Shown: positions 8,600 to 17,284 of the stretch, one piece after another
Numbering within the stretch: the first letter of the stretch is position 1
Layout: each line of letters begins with the position of its first letter
Source of the DNA: Caballeronia arationis
Lineage (GTDB): Bacteria > Pseudomonadota > Gammaproteobacteria > Burkholderiales > Burkholderiaceae
Assembly (NCBI RefSeq): GCF_001544975.2
Contig: NZ_FCOG02000007.1
Span: 1-64,000 of the forward strand
Length of the DNA stretch: 64,000 nt
Direction: 5' to 3'
Notes under the pieces: generated by a model
The model's database searches: none
The model's input: the letters and a program-made list of their open reading frames with translations, nothing else
What the model was told of the DNA's origin: nothing
Position numbers and translations under genes: made by a program

Positions 8600-11500
8600 T
8601 TCGCGCAAAAAGAAGCGCGCTGGCGCTGAGCATCGCGACGGCGTTCGCCGCCAACGCGCCCGCCGTCGTTTTCGCGCAGGCCGCGGCCGACCCGCTCAAC
8701 GTCCTGATCGACCAGGGCAAGTACTGGCAGGCGCACAAGCGCGGCGACCTCGCCGAGCAGGCGTGGCAGAAAGTGCTGCGCATCGATCCGAAGCAGCCCG
8801 ACGCGCTGTTCGGCATGGGCATGGTGCTCGCCGACCGCAAGGACGGCAGCGGCGCGCAGCAGTATCTCGCGCGCCTCAGGGAGGTCGCGCCGAATTATCC
8901 GAGCATCGACGAACTCGGCCGCCGGCTCGGCGAAACCAGCGCGCGCGACCAGACCGTGAACGACGCCCGGCGCCTCGCGCAGAGCGGCCAGAGTGCATCG
9001 GCGGTCGAGGAGTACAAGCGGGCGATCGAAGGCAAGCCGTCGACGCCCGCGCTGCAGCTCGAGTACTACCAGGCGCTCGCGGCGACGCCGCAGGGCTGGG
9101 ACGAAGCGCGTCGCGGGCTCGAACAGCTCGCGCGCCAGAATCCCGACGATCCGCGCTACACGCTCGCGTACGCGCAGCATCTGACTTACCGCGACTCGAC
9201 CCGGCGCGACGGCATCGCGCGGCTCGCGCAGTTGTCGAACGACAGCACGGTCGGCGCGCAGGCGAAGAAGAGCTGGCGGCAGGCGCTTTTGTGGCTCGGC
9301 GCTCGCGCGTCGGACGCGCCGCTCTTCCAGGCGTATTTGCAGACCTCGCCAGATGACGCTGCCGTGAAAGCCCGCTTCGATTCGATGGTGCAGCAGGACA
9401 AGGCCGCCCGCGAGCGCGCGCAAACCGACGCGGTCGTCGATGCACGCGGTCGCACTGTCGCCGAGGGCTTCACCGCGCTCGATCGCGGTGATCTCGTCAC
9501 GGCGCGGGCGAAGTTTTCGTCGGTGCTGGTCTCGAATCCGAACGACGCCGATGCACTCGGCGGCATGGGCGTCGCCTCGCTCAAGCAGGAGAAATTCGCC
9601 GAAGCGCGCACCTATCTCGAACGCGCGTCGCGGGCAGGCAATCCCGCGCGCTGGAAGGACGCGCTCACGAGCGCAACCTACTGGACCTACACGAGCGAAG
9701 CGATCGGCGCGCGCAGCAACGGCGACAATGCGAAGGCGAAGGCGCTGTTCGAACGCGCGATCGCGGTGAATCCGTCGGACGTCACCGCGCAGACGCTGCT
9801 CGGCGAGACGCTCCTCGCGATGGGTGACGCGCGCGGCGCGGAAGCGGCGTACCGCATGGCATTGCGCCGCCAGGCCGACAACCCCGACGCGATCCGCGGA
9901 CTCGTCGGCGCGCTCGCGGCGCAGGGTCGCGGCGACGAGGCGCTCGAATTCGCGAACCGGCTGAACGCCGAACAGCAGTCGAAGGCGGGCGGCATCAACA
10001 AGCTGCGCGGCGAAGCGCAGGCGGCGCAGGCGCGCGCGGCAGAAGCGCGCGGCGATCTCGGCAGCGCGCGCAGTCTCTTCGAAGACGCGCTCCTCAACAA
10101 TCCCGACGATCCGTGGCTGCGGCTCGACCTCGCGCGCATCTACGTTCGCCAGGGTGCCGTCGCGAACGCGCGCAGCATGATGGACGGCCTGCTCGCGACC
10201 CATCCCGACATGACCGACGCGCTCTACGCGAGCGCGCTCCTGTCGGCGGAGACGCAGGACTGGTCGGCCGGACTCGCGCAGCTCGACCGGATTCCCGCCG
10301 CGCAGCGCACCGCCGCGATGACGGCGCTCCAGCACCGGCTGTGGGTGCACCAGCAGGCCGATCTCGCCACGCGCCTCGCACGCAACGGCCAGCGCCAGCA
10401 GGCATTTTCGATGCTGCAGGCGGCCGAGCCGGTCGCGTACGGCTCGCCGGAACTGATCGGCGCGCTGGCGTCGGCGTATGTGACGGCGGGCGATCCGTCC
10501 CGCGCGCTCGCACTCGTGCGCAGCGCGCTGAGCGCTGCGCCGAACGATCCCGGGCTGCTGCTGCAATACGCGGGCATCCTGTCGGCGGCGCAGCAGGAGG
10601 CCGAACTCGGTTCCGTGATGCGCCGGCTCGCGGCAATGCCGCTCACGCCGCAGCAACGCACCGATTTCAACAACCTGAACCTCGGCATCGTCATCAAGCA
10701 ATGCGATACGGTGCGGCTGCGCGGCGATCTCGCGGCCGCTTACGACGTGATCGCGCCGTGGCTCGCCGCGATGCCCGACAACGCCGATCTGCAGGCGGCG
10801 CTCGCGCGCCTCTACACTTCCGCCGGCGACGATGCGAGCGCGCTCAGGAGTTATCGCGCGGCGCTCGCGCGCCGTCCGGACGACCTCGGGCTGCAACTGG
10901 CGGCGATGTCGTCGGCGACGGCCACGAAGGATTATCGATACGCGGAATCGCTCGCGAATCAGGCGCTGCAAGCCGCGCCTGGCGATCCGGCGACGCTTGC
11001 CGCCGTCGGACGGATGTATCGCGCCGAAGGCAAGCTCGATCTCGCGGCGCAGTATCTGCAACGTTCGCTCGTCGCGGCCAACACGCCGCTCGCGCCGACT
11101 GCGCGCAGTGCCGCCGGAGCGCCGTCGAATGTGCCGCGCGGCTGGGAAACCGCGATGCAGCGCGTCGGTGCGGCGCCTCTGCCCGGCACCAATCCGTTCG
11201 AAGGCAAGACGGCCGTCGATACGACGACGGCAGCACCTTATTCCTCGGCCCCTTTCCAGCCGACCACTTCTCCGACCCAAGCCGTGCCGAACTATCTGCC
11301 GCCTTCCCAGCCCGCGCCCTATGTCGCGCCTTACGTGGCGCCTTATGCGAATCCCGGCGCGCCGTCCGGCGCGACCCGCCCGGTGGCGGCAAGCGGCGGC
11401 TACGGTCCCGACACGTACGGCTCCGGACAGTCCGGCGGTCCCGCTGCCGCGCCGCTGCAACCCTATCCGGGACAGGACGGGCAGGCGGGCTACGGCGCGC

Positions 11501-13152
11501 CGCAGTATCAGCAGGCGCCTGCGCAGGGGTATCAGCAGCAACCGGCGGCTTATCCCGCGCAGAACGGTTACGTGAGCACACCCTGGCCGATGTCGCCGGC
11601 AGCGCGCGACGCGCAGCCGTACGCGGCCGACGTCCCGTTACCCGCCGCCGGCTCGAAGCGTTCGACGAGCAAGAAGCAGGCGCCGGCGCGCGCGCCTCAA
11701 TATGCGGCAGCGCCGACGTATCCGCAGCAGCAGCCTTATCCGCAACAGCCTTACCCGCAGCAGCAGGCTTACGCCGCACAGCCCTATGTGCCGCAGGCGC
11801 CTTATCCGCAACAGCAGCCCTACCAGCCCTCTGCGCAGCAGCAATACATCCCGCAGCCGCCTGCGGGATACGCGCAGCCGTACAACCTGGCCCAGCCTCA
11901 AGCCCGGCAACCCGCAGGCGCGGCCGCGGTTGCCAGCGCGCAGACGCAGGGCGTCGCGGAGGAACTCGCGCAGATCGAGCGCGAGCAGGCGAGCACCGTA
12001 TCGGGCGGGATCGTGTTCCGCAACCGCAACGGCGAGGACGGACTGTCGAATCTGACCGATATCGAAGCACCCATCGAAGGCCGCATCAAGGCGGGTAACG
12101 GCCACGTCGTCGTGCGCGTGACGCCCGTCACGCTCGACGCCGGCACCGCCGAGGCCAACTCGCAGACGCTCGCGCGCTTCGGCTCCGGCCTCGGGCCAGT
12201 GACGGGCCTGCCGCCGACCAACGCGCTGACCAACCCCTACGGCTCGCAGACGGCGACGGGCGTCGGCTTGTCGGTGGGCTACGAGAATCGCAACATCAAG
12301 GGCGACGTCGGCTCGACGCCCCTCGGCTTTCGCGAGACGACCGTGGTCGGCGGCGTGCAGTACCAGAACGCGATCACGGACAAGGTGTCGTACTCCGTCG
12401 CGGTCGCGCGGCGGGCGGTCACGGACAGCCTGCTCTCCTACGCCGGCGCGCGCGACAGCTTCGCGGGCCTCGAATGGGGCGGCGTGACCTCGAACGGCGT
12501 GCGCGGCGACCTCGGCTGGGACGACGGCACGAGCGGCGTCTACCTGAACGCGGCTTTCCAGTATCTCGACGGCAAGAACGTCGCGAGCAACAACGCGGTC
12601 AAGGGCGGCGGCGGCATCTATACGCGCCTCATCAAGGACGCGGACCAGACGCTGACCGTCGGCGCGAACACCACGCTGATGCACTACGACAAGAACCTGT
12701 CCTACTTCACCTATGGTCAGGGCGGATACTTCAGTCCGCAGCAGTACATGATCCTGAACTTCCCGGTCGAATACATGGGTCGCGTGGGACTGTTCTCGTA
12801 CGATCTGAAGGGATCGATCGGCGTGCAGCATTACCGGCAGGACAAGTCGGATTACTTCCCGACCAACGCCAGCTATCAGGCGGCCTACGCGAAGCTCGGA
12901 TTTGCACCCGATGCCGGTGCTGTCTATCCGGAGCAGAGCAAGACGGGCGTGTCCTATTCGCTCAACGCGACGGGCGAATACCAGCTCGCGCCGCAACTCG
13001 CGTTCGGTGCGACGGCGGCTTTCGGCAACGCGTACCAGTATCGCGAGTGGCTCGCGGCCGTGTACGTCCGCTACAGCTTCTCGAAGCAGTCGGGCATCCC
13101 GTCCTTCCCGCCAAATCCGCTCGTTTCGCCGTTCCTCTCGTTGTCCAACTGA
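8593..13152 (+). CDS. bcsC: Cellulose export outer-membrane protein BcsC
   Basis: BcsC forms the outer-membrane beta-barrel pore for cellulose together with a periplasmic TPR scaffold. From the ATG at 8593 the product has 1,519 residues: signal peptide ending near VFAQA (~30), many TPR repeats to about residue 840, then a low-complexity linker (~870-1,115) rich in Pro, Gln, Tyr and Ala with repeated PYPQQ units, and finally the BCSC C-terminal barrel from ~1,135 (SGGIVFRNRNGEDGLSNLTD) to the end. The barrel finishes on an aromatic-rich strand (VYVRYSF) and a short tail. E. coli BcsC has ~1,157 residues, so the linker explains much of the extra length. Confidence 0.95.
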   Translation: MLIRAKRSALALSIATAFAANAPAVVFAQAAADPLNVLIDQGKYWQAHKRGDLAEQAWQKVLRIDPKQPDALFGMGMVLADRKDGSGAQQYLARLREVAPNYPSIDELGRRLGETSARDQTVNDARRLAQSGQSASAVEEYKRAIEGKPSTPALQLEYYQALAATPQGWDEARRGLEQLARQNPDDPRYTLAYAQHLTYRDSTRRDGIARLAQLSNDSTVGAQAKKSWRQALLWLGARASDAPLFQAYLQTSPDDAAVKARFDSMVQQDKAARERAQTDAVVDARGRTVAEGFTALDRGDLVTARAKFSSVLVSNPNDADALGGMGVASLKQEKFAEARTYLERASRAGNPARWKDALTSATYWTYTSEAIGARSNGDNAKAKALFERAIAVNPSDVTAQTLLGETLLAMGDARGAEAAYRMALRRQADNPDAIRGLVGALAAQGRGDEALEFANRLNAEQQSKAGGINKLRGEAQAAQARAAEARGDLGSARSLFEDALLNNPDDPWLRLDLARIYVRQGAVANARSMMDGLLATHPDMTDALYASALLSAETQDWSAGLAQLDRIPAAQRTAAMTALQHRLWVHQQADLATRLARNGQRQQAFSMLQAAEPVAYGSPELIGALASAYVTAGDPSRALALVRSALSAAPNDPGLLLQYAGILSAAQQEAELGSVMRRLAAMPLTPQQRTDFNNLNLGIVIKQCDTVRLRGDLAAAYDVIAPWLAAMPDNADLQAALARLYTSAGDDASALRSYRAALARRPDDLGLQLAAMSSATATKDYRYAESLANQALQAAPGDPATLAAVGRMYRAEGKLDLAAQYLQRSLVAANTPLAPTARSAAGAPSNVPRGWETAMQRVGAAPLPGTNPFEGKTAVDTTTAAPYSSAPFQPTTSPTQAVPNYLPPSQPAPYVAPYVAPYANPGAPSGATRPVAASGGYGPDTYGSGQSGGPAAAPLQPYPGQDGQAGYGAPQYQQAPAQGYQQQPAAYPAQNGYVSTPWPMSPAARDAQPYAADVPLPAAGSKRSTSKKQAPARAPQYAAAPTYPQQQPYPQQPYPQQQAYAAQPYVPQAPYPQQQPYQPSAQQQYIPQPPAGYAQPYNLAQPQARQPAGAAAVASAQTQGVAEELAQIEREQASTVSGGIVFRNRNGEDGLSNLTDIEAPIEGRIKAGNGHVVVRVTPVTLDAGTAEANSQTLARFGSGLGPVTGLPPTNALTNPYGSQTATGVGLSVGYENRNIKGDVGSTPLGFRETTVVGGVQYQNAITDKVSYSVAVARRAVTDSLLSYAGARDSFAGLEWGGVTSNGVRGDLGWDDGTSGVYLNAAFQYLDGKNVASNNAVKGGGGIYTRLIKDADQTLTVGANTTLMHYDKNLSYFTYGQGGYFSPQQYMILNFPVEYMGRVGLFSYDLKGSIGVQHYRQDKSDYFPTNASYQAAYAKLGFAPDAGAVYPEQSKTGVSYSLNATGEYQLAPQLAFGATAAFGNAYQYREWLAAVYVRYSFSKQSGIPSFPPNPLVSPFLSLSN

Positions 13153-13160
13153 CAGCGATC

Positions 13161-13179
13161 AGCCGGGCAACGCCCGGCT
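13161..13179. terminator. Hairpin between convergent bcsC and mntP
   Basis: AGCCGGGC and GCCCGGCT form a GC-rich stem around a short AAC loop, eight bases past the bcsC stop. There is no U-run on either strand, so it may be a Rho-assisted or bidirectional transcription end rather than a classical intrinsic terminator. Confidence 0.5.
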
Positions 13180-13217
13180 GACTCCCGCCTGCACGCGTCG
13201 CCGCAATGGCGGCGCGC

Positions 13218-13787
13218 TTATCCCATGTATCCGAGGTGCTCGGCGAGAATCAGCGAGCCGATCGCGATCAGTATCACGCCCCCGCCGACTTCCGCCCGCT
13301 GCCCCACGACCGCGCCCAGAAAGCGCCCGACCATCACGCCGAGCGTGACCATCACCATGGTCGCGAGGCCGATGGTGGCGGCCGTTGAAAGGATGTTCAC
13401 GTCGATGAACGCGAGGCCGGCGCCGACCGCCATCGCATCGATGCTGGTGGCGAAGCCCGTCGCCGCGAGCAGCCAGAACGAATGGCGGCTCGGCTTTTCG
13501 GCTTGCGGCTCGGGCGTGCCGAAGCCCGACCGGATCATGCGCAAGCCGAGCAGCGCGAGCAGTCCGAACGCGATCCAGTGATCCCATGAAGCGACATAGG
13601 GCGCGGCGGCCCGGCCGAGCGCCCAGCCGATCAGCGGCGTAGCGGCCTCGATCAGGCCGAAGACGAGGCCCGTCCTGAGCGCCTCGCGCAAATGCGGCCG
13701 GTTGAGCGCCGCGCCTTTTCCGACGGCGGCAGCGAAGGCATCCGTCGACATGGCGACGGCGAGCAGAAGTGTGGAGGCGATATTCAT
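13218..13787 (-). CDS. mntP: Manganese efflux pump MntP
   Basis: MntP exports excess Mn(II) across the inner membrane. The 189-residue product has six predicted membrane segments in two homologous halves with the paired motifs [13 protein letters not shown] (~13-25) and [11 protein letters not shown], carrying the conserved Asp residues. The start at 13787 gives the family length of ~188; upstream in-frame ATGs fall within the leader. A yybP-ykoY-type riboswitch in the leader supports the manganese assignment. It is convergent with bcsC. Confidence 0.93.
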   Translation of the reverse strand: MNIASTLLLAVAMSTDAFAAAVGKGAALNRPHLREALRTGLVFGLIEAATPLIGWALGRAAAPYVASWDHWIAFGLLALLGLRMIRSGFGTPEPQAEKPSRHSFWLLAATGFATSIDAMAVGAGLAFIDVNILSTAATIGLATMVMVTLGVMVGRFLGAVVGQRAEVGGGVILIAIGSLILAEHLGYMG

Positions 13788-13800
13788 GAAGTAGCGTGCG

Positions 13801-13839
13801 GGCCGGGCGTGAACATGCGACATGCCCTCGCGCCCGGCC
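13801..13839 (-). promoter_or_regulatory. Expression-platform hairpin of the mntP leader
   Basis: On the minus strand GGCCGGGCG pairs perfectly with CGCCCGGCC nine base pairs long around a 21-base loop, between the riboswitch aptamer and the mntP start 13 bases further on. No U-run follows, so it more likely controls access to the ribosome binding site than transcription termination; this is inference. Confidence 0.55.
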
Positions 13840-13851
13840 GGCCGCGCTGAC

Positions 13852-13967
13852 ATGTCGATGGTCTTGCCAACCTGAAAAGGTGCGATGGCTGCTCATGCCA
13901 CGGTCGATCCGACCAAGCGTGTTGACATGAGCGCTTCCGTGAGACGGAAGCCGGCTACTCCCCAAAG
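13852..13967 (-). ncRNA. yybP-ykoY manganese riboswitch
   Basis: On the minus strand the leader begins with CTTTGGGGAGTAGCCGGCTT (13967 downwards), the hallmark GGGGAGUAGC of the yybP-ykoY class. A paired TTCCGTCTCACGGAA arm, a GTCAACA segment and a distal GGCAAGACCA element follow. These match the two-arm Mn(II)-sensing aptamer known upstream of E. coli mntP. High Mn(II) should raise mntP expression. The element lies entirely within the 190-base leader, downstream of a recognisable promoter. Confidence 0.88.
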
Positions 13968-13976
13968 ACAGCGGAG

Positions 13977-14005
13977 AGCATACCACGACAGAAAGCTATA
14001 TGTAA
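13977..14005 (-). promoter_or_regulatory. Candidate sigma-70 promoter of mntP
   Basis: On the minus strand TTACAT (14005-14000) and TATGCT (13982-13977) are separated by 17 bases, with TGG directly before the -10 (extended -10-like). It would start transcription about ten bases upstream of the riboswitch aptamer. Confidence 0.55.
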
Positions 14006-14081
14006 TAAAACAACTCACTTCGTTTCTGTTTTCGGCATGTTATTCCTCTTTGCTACATCTTGTTAATAATTCTTACTCATG

Positions 14082-14102
14082 TAATGATAACGATTCGCAT
14101 TA
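14082..14102 (+). promoter_or_regulatory. Candidate Fur box upstream of the siderophore receptor
   Basis: TAATGATAACGATTCGCATTA at 14082-14102 resembles the 19-base Fur consensus (GATAATGATAATCATTATC) in its left half and in the final CATTA. It lies in an AT-rich stretch about 160 bases before the TonB receptor start. Iron-dependent repression of the receptor and possibly the downstream piuC is inferred. Confidence 0.65.
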
Positions 14103-14259
14103 ACTATCGACAGCTTCCGTCATTGTGTCCGGCACGACGGCGGCTGCCCTTCAATTCCGGGCAGTTCCGCAGCCAGCCGCGGGCTGCGCCGTGACTTGCC
14201 TGGCGGCGATCGACGTCGATCTCGCCTGCCAGCAACAATTTCATGTATCGGGGATTCAC

Positions 14260-16527
14260 ATGTTGAGGAAGACGCCGCTTGCTGCGGCCTTGATGACGAT
14301 CGTCGCCGCGCCGATCGCCGCGCCGCTCTACGCTCAGACCGCACCGCAAGCTGCACCGCAGGCCGCCGCACAGGCAACGCCGGCAACGCAAACCGCGCAG
14401 GCCGCGCAAACCGCACCGGCCGCCGCCGACACCACGGCGCCCGCCGAAGGCGGCGCACTGCCCGCCGTGCGCGTGACCGGCCAGGCCGACACGAGCGGCG
14501 ACTTCCAGGCGGACACATCGAGCGTCGGTGCCAAGGTGCCGACTGCGCTGCGCGATATTCCGCAGGCCGTGACCGTGGTGCCGAAGGCGCTGCTGCAGTC
14601 GCAGGCGGTCACGTCGTTCACCGATGCGCTGCGCAACGTCCCCGGCATCACGATCGGCGCGGCCGAAGGCGGCCAGATCGGCAACAACATCAACCTGCGC
14701 GGCTTCACCGCGCGCACCGACATCTACCTCGATGGCTTCCGCGACCGCGGCCAGTACTATCGCGACACGTTCAACCTCGAATCCATCGACGTGCTCTACG
14801 GCCCGTCGTCGCTGTATTTCGGGCGCGGCTCGACGGGCGGCGTGATCAACCAGGTCAGCAAGCAGCCGAACCTGAAACCGCGCGCTGACGTGTCCCTGAT
14901 GGCCGGCACGCACGACCGCTATCGCGCGACCGTCGACGTGAACCAGCCGATCAGCGATACGGCCGCGGTGCGCGTCAACGCATTCGGGCAGGACATCGGC
15001 ACGACGCGCGATGTAATGAAGAGCAAGGACTACGGCGTCGCGCCGGAAATCAAGTTCGGCATCGGCACGCCGACCGAAGTCACGCTGACCGCGCTGATCG
15101 AGCACAACCGCGACCAGCCCGACTACGGCGTGCCGGCGCTCAACGGCCATCCGGCGCCGGTCGATCGCAAGACTTTCTACGGTTTCACCGACGACCGCAC
15201 GATTCAGGACGTGCAAACCGTTTCGGCGCGCATCAAGCACCGCTTCAACGACAACCTGACGCTGCGCAACCAGACGCAGTTCAGCCACTACGGCACCGAG
15301 GCGCGCGCGACCAATCCGGCCGCCGTGCTGACTGGTCCGCCCGGAACATCGACCGCGCTGACGAACGGCAACTACACGACGCTGCCGTTGTCGTCGCTGT
15401 ACGTCAGGCTGCAGGGCAAGGACCGCACGATCAACGACCACTCGGTCTACAACTCGACCGATCTCGAAGCGAAGTTCGACACCGGCTTCCTCAAGCATGA
15501 CGTCATCACGGGCGTGGACCTGAGTCACGAGACATACAGCAACCAGAGCTTCACCTCGACCGCAGCAGGGTTGCCGTCGAACACGCTCGCGATCGTGCCG
15601 CTCGTCGATCCGGTGTACACGACCCGCCCCGCGAGCACGAAGACCGTCGCGACCAATCTCGCGGAATCCAGCGCGAACGGCATCGGTCTCTATGTCAACG
15701 ACACGGTTTCGATCGGCGAGCACTGGAAGGTCGTGGGTGGCGTGCGCTGGGACCGCTATGAGGCGTCGATCAACAACTCGATCAACGTGCCCTCGTACGC
15801 AACGCAGACGAACTTCTTTACCAGCGTGCGCGGCGGCGTCATCTGGCAGCCGTCCGACTGGCAGTCGTACTACGTGTCGTACGGCACTTCGTTCGATCCG
15901 TCGCTCGAAGCGCTGACGCTCACAAACGGCCAGCAGAACCTGCCGCCGGAAAAGAACCGCTCGTATGAAGTCGGCTCCAAATGGGACCTGCTCGGCGGCG
16001 GGTTGTCGATCTCGCAGTCGCTCTTCAGCATCGAGAAGACCAACGCGCGCACGGCCGACTCGACGGGCGGCTACCATCTCGACGGCGATGTGCGCGTGCG
16101 CGGTTATCAGCTGGGCGTCGCGGGCCACATCACGAACAAGTGGCAGGTGTTCGGCGGCTACACGTACATGAACGGCGAAGTGCTGAAGGCGCTCGACGGC
16201 ACCACCGGCAACACGCTGGCGAACACGCCGCGCAACATGCTGACGCTGTGGACCACCTATGCGTTCACGCCGCATTGGGAAATCGGCGGCGGTCCGACGT
16301 ACATGTCGTCGCGCTATGCGGCGAATACCAACTACGTATCGGTGCCGGGCTACACGCGCTGGGATGCGATGGCCGCCTATCACGCGAAGAAGTACGACAT
16401 CCAGTTCAACGTGCTCAACATGACCGACAAGAAGTACTACGACGCGCTGATCCCGTCCGATGGCGGACGCGCGGTACCGGGTGTCGGACGCACGTTCATC
16501 GGGACGCTAAACTATCGCTTCCTGTGA
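14260..16527 (+). CDS. TonB-dependent siderophore receptor (Fiu/PiuA-like)
   Basis: Outer-membrane gated channel for ferric siderophores, probably catecholate type. From the ATG at 14260 (GGGGA 6-11 bases upstream) the product has 755 residues: signal peptide ending at LYAQ (~25), an Ala/Gln/Thr-rich stretch, a PAVRVTGQ segment that may serve as TonB box, a plug domain (RDIPQAVTVVPK, NINLRGFTARTDIYLDG, VLYGPSSLYFGRGSTGGVIN), and a 22-strand barrel ending NYRFL with terminal aromatic residues. The neighbouring PiuC-type hydroxylase and Fur-like box support an iron-uptake role. The substrate is not determinable from sequence. Confidence 0.92.
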   Translation: MLRKTPLAAALMTIVAAPIAAPLYAQTAPQAAPQAAAQATPATQTAQAAQTAPAAADTTAPAEGGALPAVRVTGQADTSGDFQADTSSVGAKVPTALRDIPQAVTVVPKALLQSQAVTSFTDALRNVPGITIGAAEGGQIGNNINLRGFTARTDIYLDGFRDRGQYYRDTFNLESIDVLYGPSSLYFGRGSTGGVINQVSKQPNLKPRADVSLMAGTHDRYRATVDVNQPISDTAAVRVNAFGQDIGTTRDVMKSKDYGVAPEIKFGIGTPTEVTLTALIEHNRDQPDYGVPALNGHPAPVDRKTFYGFTDDRTIQDVQTVSARIKHRFNDNLTLRNQTQFSHYGTEARATNPAAVLTGPPGTSTALTNGNYTTLPLSSLYVRLQGKDRTINDHSVYNSTDLEAKFDTGFLKHDVITGVDLSHETYSNQSFTSTAAGLPSNTLAIVPLVDPVYTTRPASTKTVATNLAESSANGIGLYVNDTVSIGEHWKVVGGVRWDRYEASINNSINVPSYATQTNFFTSVRGGVIWQPSDWQSYYVSYGTSFDPSLEALTLTNGQQNLPPEKNRSYEVGSKWDLLGGGLSISQSLFSIEKTNARTADSTGGYHLDGDVRVRGYQLGVAGHITNKWQVFGGYTYMNGEVLKALDGTTGNTLANTPRNMLTLWTTYAFTPHWEIGGGPTYMSSRYAANTNYVSVPGYTRWDAMAAYHAKKYDIQFNVLNMTDKKYYDALIPSDGGRAVPGVGRTFIGTLNYRFL

Positions 16528-16549
16528 TCGCCTGAGACGATCCACCCAC

Positions 16550-16583
16550 GCCGCCCGCTTCGCTGCCGAAGCAGGCGGCTTTT
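16550..16583 (+). terminator. Terminator-like hairpin after the siderophore receptor
   Basis: GCCGCC(C)GCTTCG pairs with CGAAGC(A)GGCGGC with one mismatch, followed by TTTTAC. It lies between the receptor stop and the hydroxylase start, so it may reduce rather than abolish co-transcription. Confidence 0.6.
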
Positions 16584-16602
16584 ACGCACGTAGAACCGAA
16601 TC

Positions 16603-17280
16603 ATGATTGTCTGCATCCCCAACGTACTCACCCCCGAGAACGCCGCCGCGATGCGCGCCCGGCTCGAAGCCGCCACCGACTCGTGGGTCGACGGGCGCGT
16701 GACGTCGGGCTACCAGAGCGCGCCCGTCAAGCAGAACCAGCAGATTGCGGAAAACTCGCCAATCGCGCGCGAGATGGGCGAGCTCATCATCGGCGCGCTC
16801 GAACAGAATCCGCTGTTCATCAGCTCGGCGCTGCCGAATCGCGTCTATCCGCCGCTCTTCAACCGCTATGAAGGAGGCATGCATTTCGGCAGTCACGTCG
16901 ACGGCGCGATCCGCATCGTGCCGGGCCACGGCGCGCGCGTTCGCACAGACGTGTCGATCACGCTGTTTCTTTCGCGGCCGGAGGACTACGAAGGCGGCGA
17001 ACTCGTCATCGAGGACACCTACGGCGTGCAGGAAGTGAAGCTGCCCGCTGGACACGCAGTCGTCTATCCGGCGACGAGCCTGCATCAGGTGCGCCCCGTC
17101 ACGCGCGGCGCGCGCGTGTCGAGCTTCTTCTGGGTGCAGAGCCTCGTGCGCGACGACGGGCGCCGCACGCTGCTCTTCGACATGGACTCGGCCATCCAGC
17201 GCCTTCCCGCCGACGACCAAGCACGCCGCACGCTCGTCGGCTGCTATCACAACCTGCTGCGCATGTGGAGCGACACGTAA
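16603..17280 (+). CDS. piuC: PiuC/YbiX-type Fe(II)/2-oxoglutarate hydroxylase
   Basis: The 225-residue product is a PKHD-type Fe(II)/2-oxoglutarate dioxygenase. The HxD pair is in GSHVDGAIR (~residues 97-105). The distal His and 2OG-binding Arg lie in [18 protein letters not shown] (~163-180). PiuC genes commonly accompany PiuA/Fiu-type siderophore receptors and are iron-repressed; the biological substrate is not settled. Length matches the family (~226). The gene is convergent with dhaK, whose stop is four bases away. Confidence 0.92.
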   Translation: MIVCIPNVLTPENAAAMRARLEAATDSWVDGRVTSGYQSAPVKQNQQIAENSPIAREMGELIIGALEQNPLFISSALPNRVYPPLFNRYEGGMHFGSHVDGAIRIVPGHGARVRTDVSITLFLSRPEDYEGGELVIEDTYGVQEVKLPAGHAVVYPATSLHQVRPVTRGARVSSFFWVQSLVRDDGRRTLLFDMDSAIQRLPADDQARRTLVGCYHNLLRMWSDT

Positions 17281-17284
17281 GCGG

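Noticed and set aside
8545..11541. Long minus-strand open frame (998 codons) opposite bcsC
   Set aside because: Same compositional artefact; the plus strand encodes TPR repeats with signal peptide and barrel.
11700..11880. Repeated CAG-rich sequence as a CRISPR-like or satellite array
   Set aside because: The repeats are codons for Pro, Gln and Tyr in frame within bcsC, with no spacer structure.
14104..16383. 759-codon minus-strand frame opposite the TonB receptor
   Set aside because: Shadow frame; the receptor has plug and barrel motifs, a signal peptide and a ribosome binding site.
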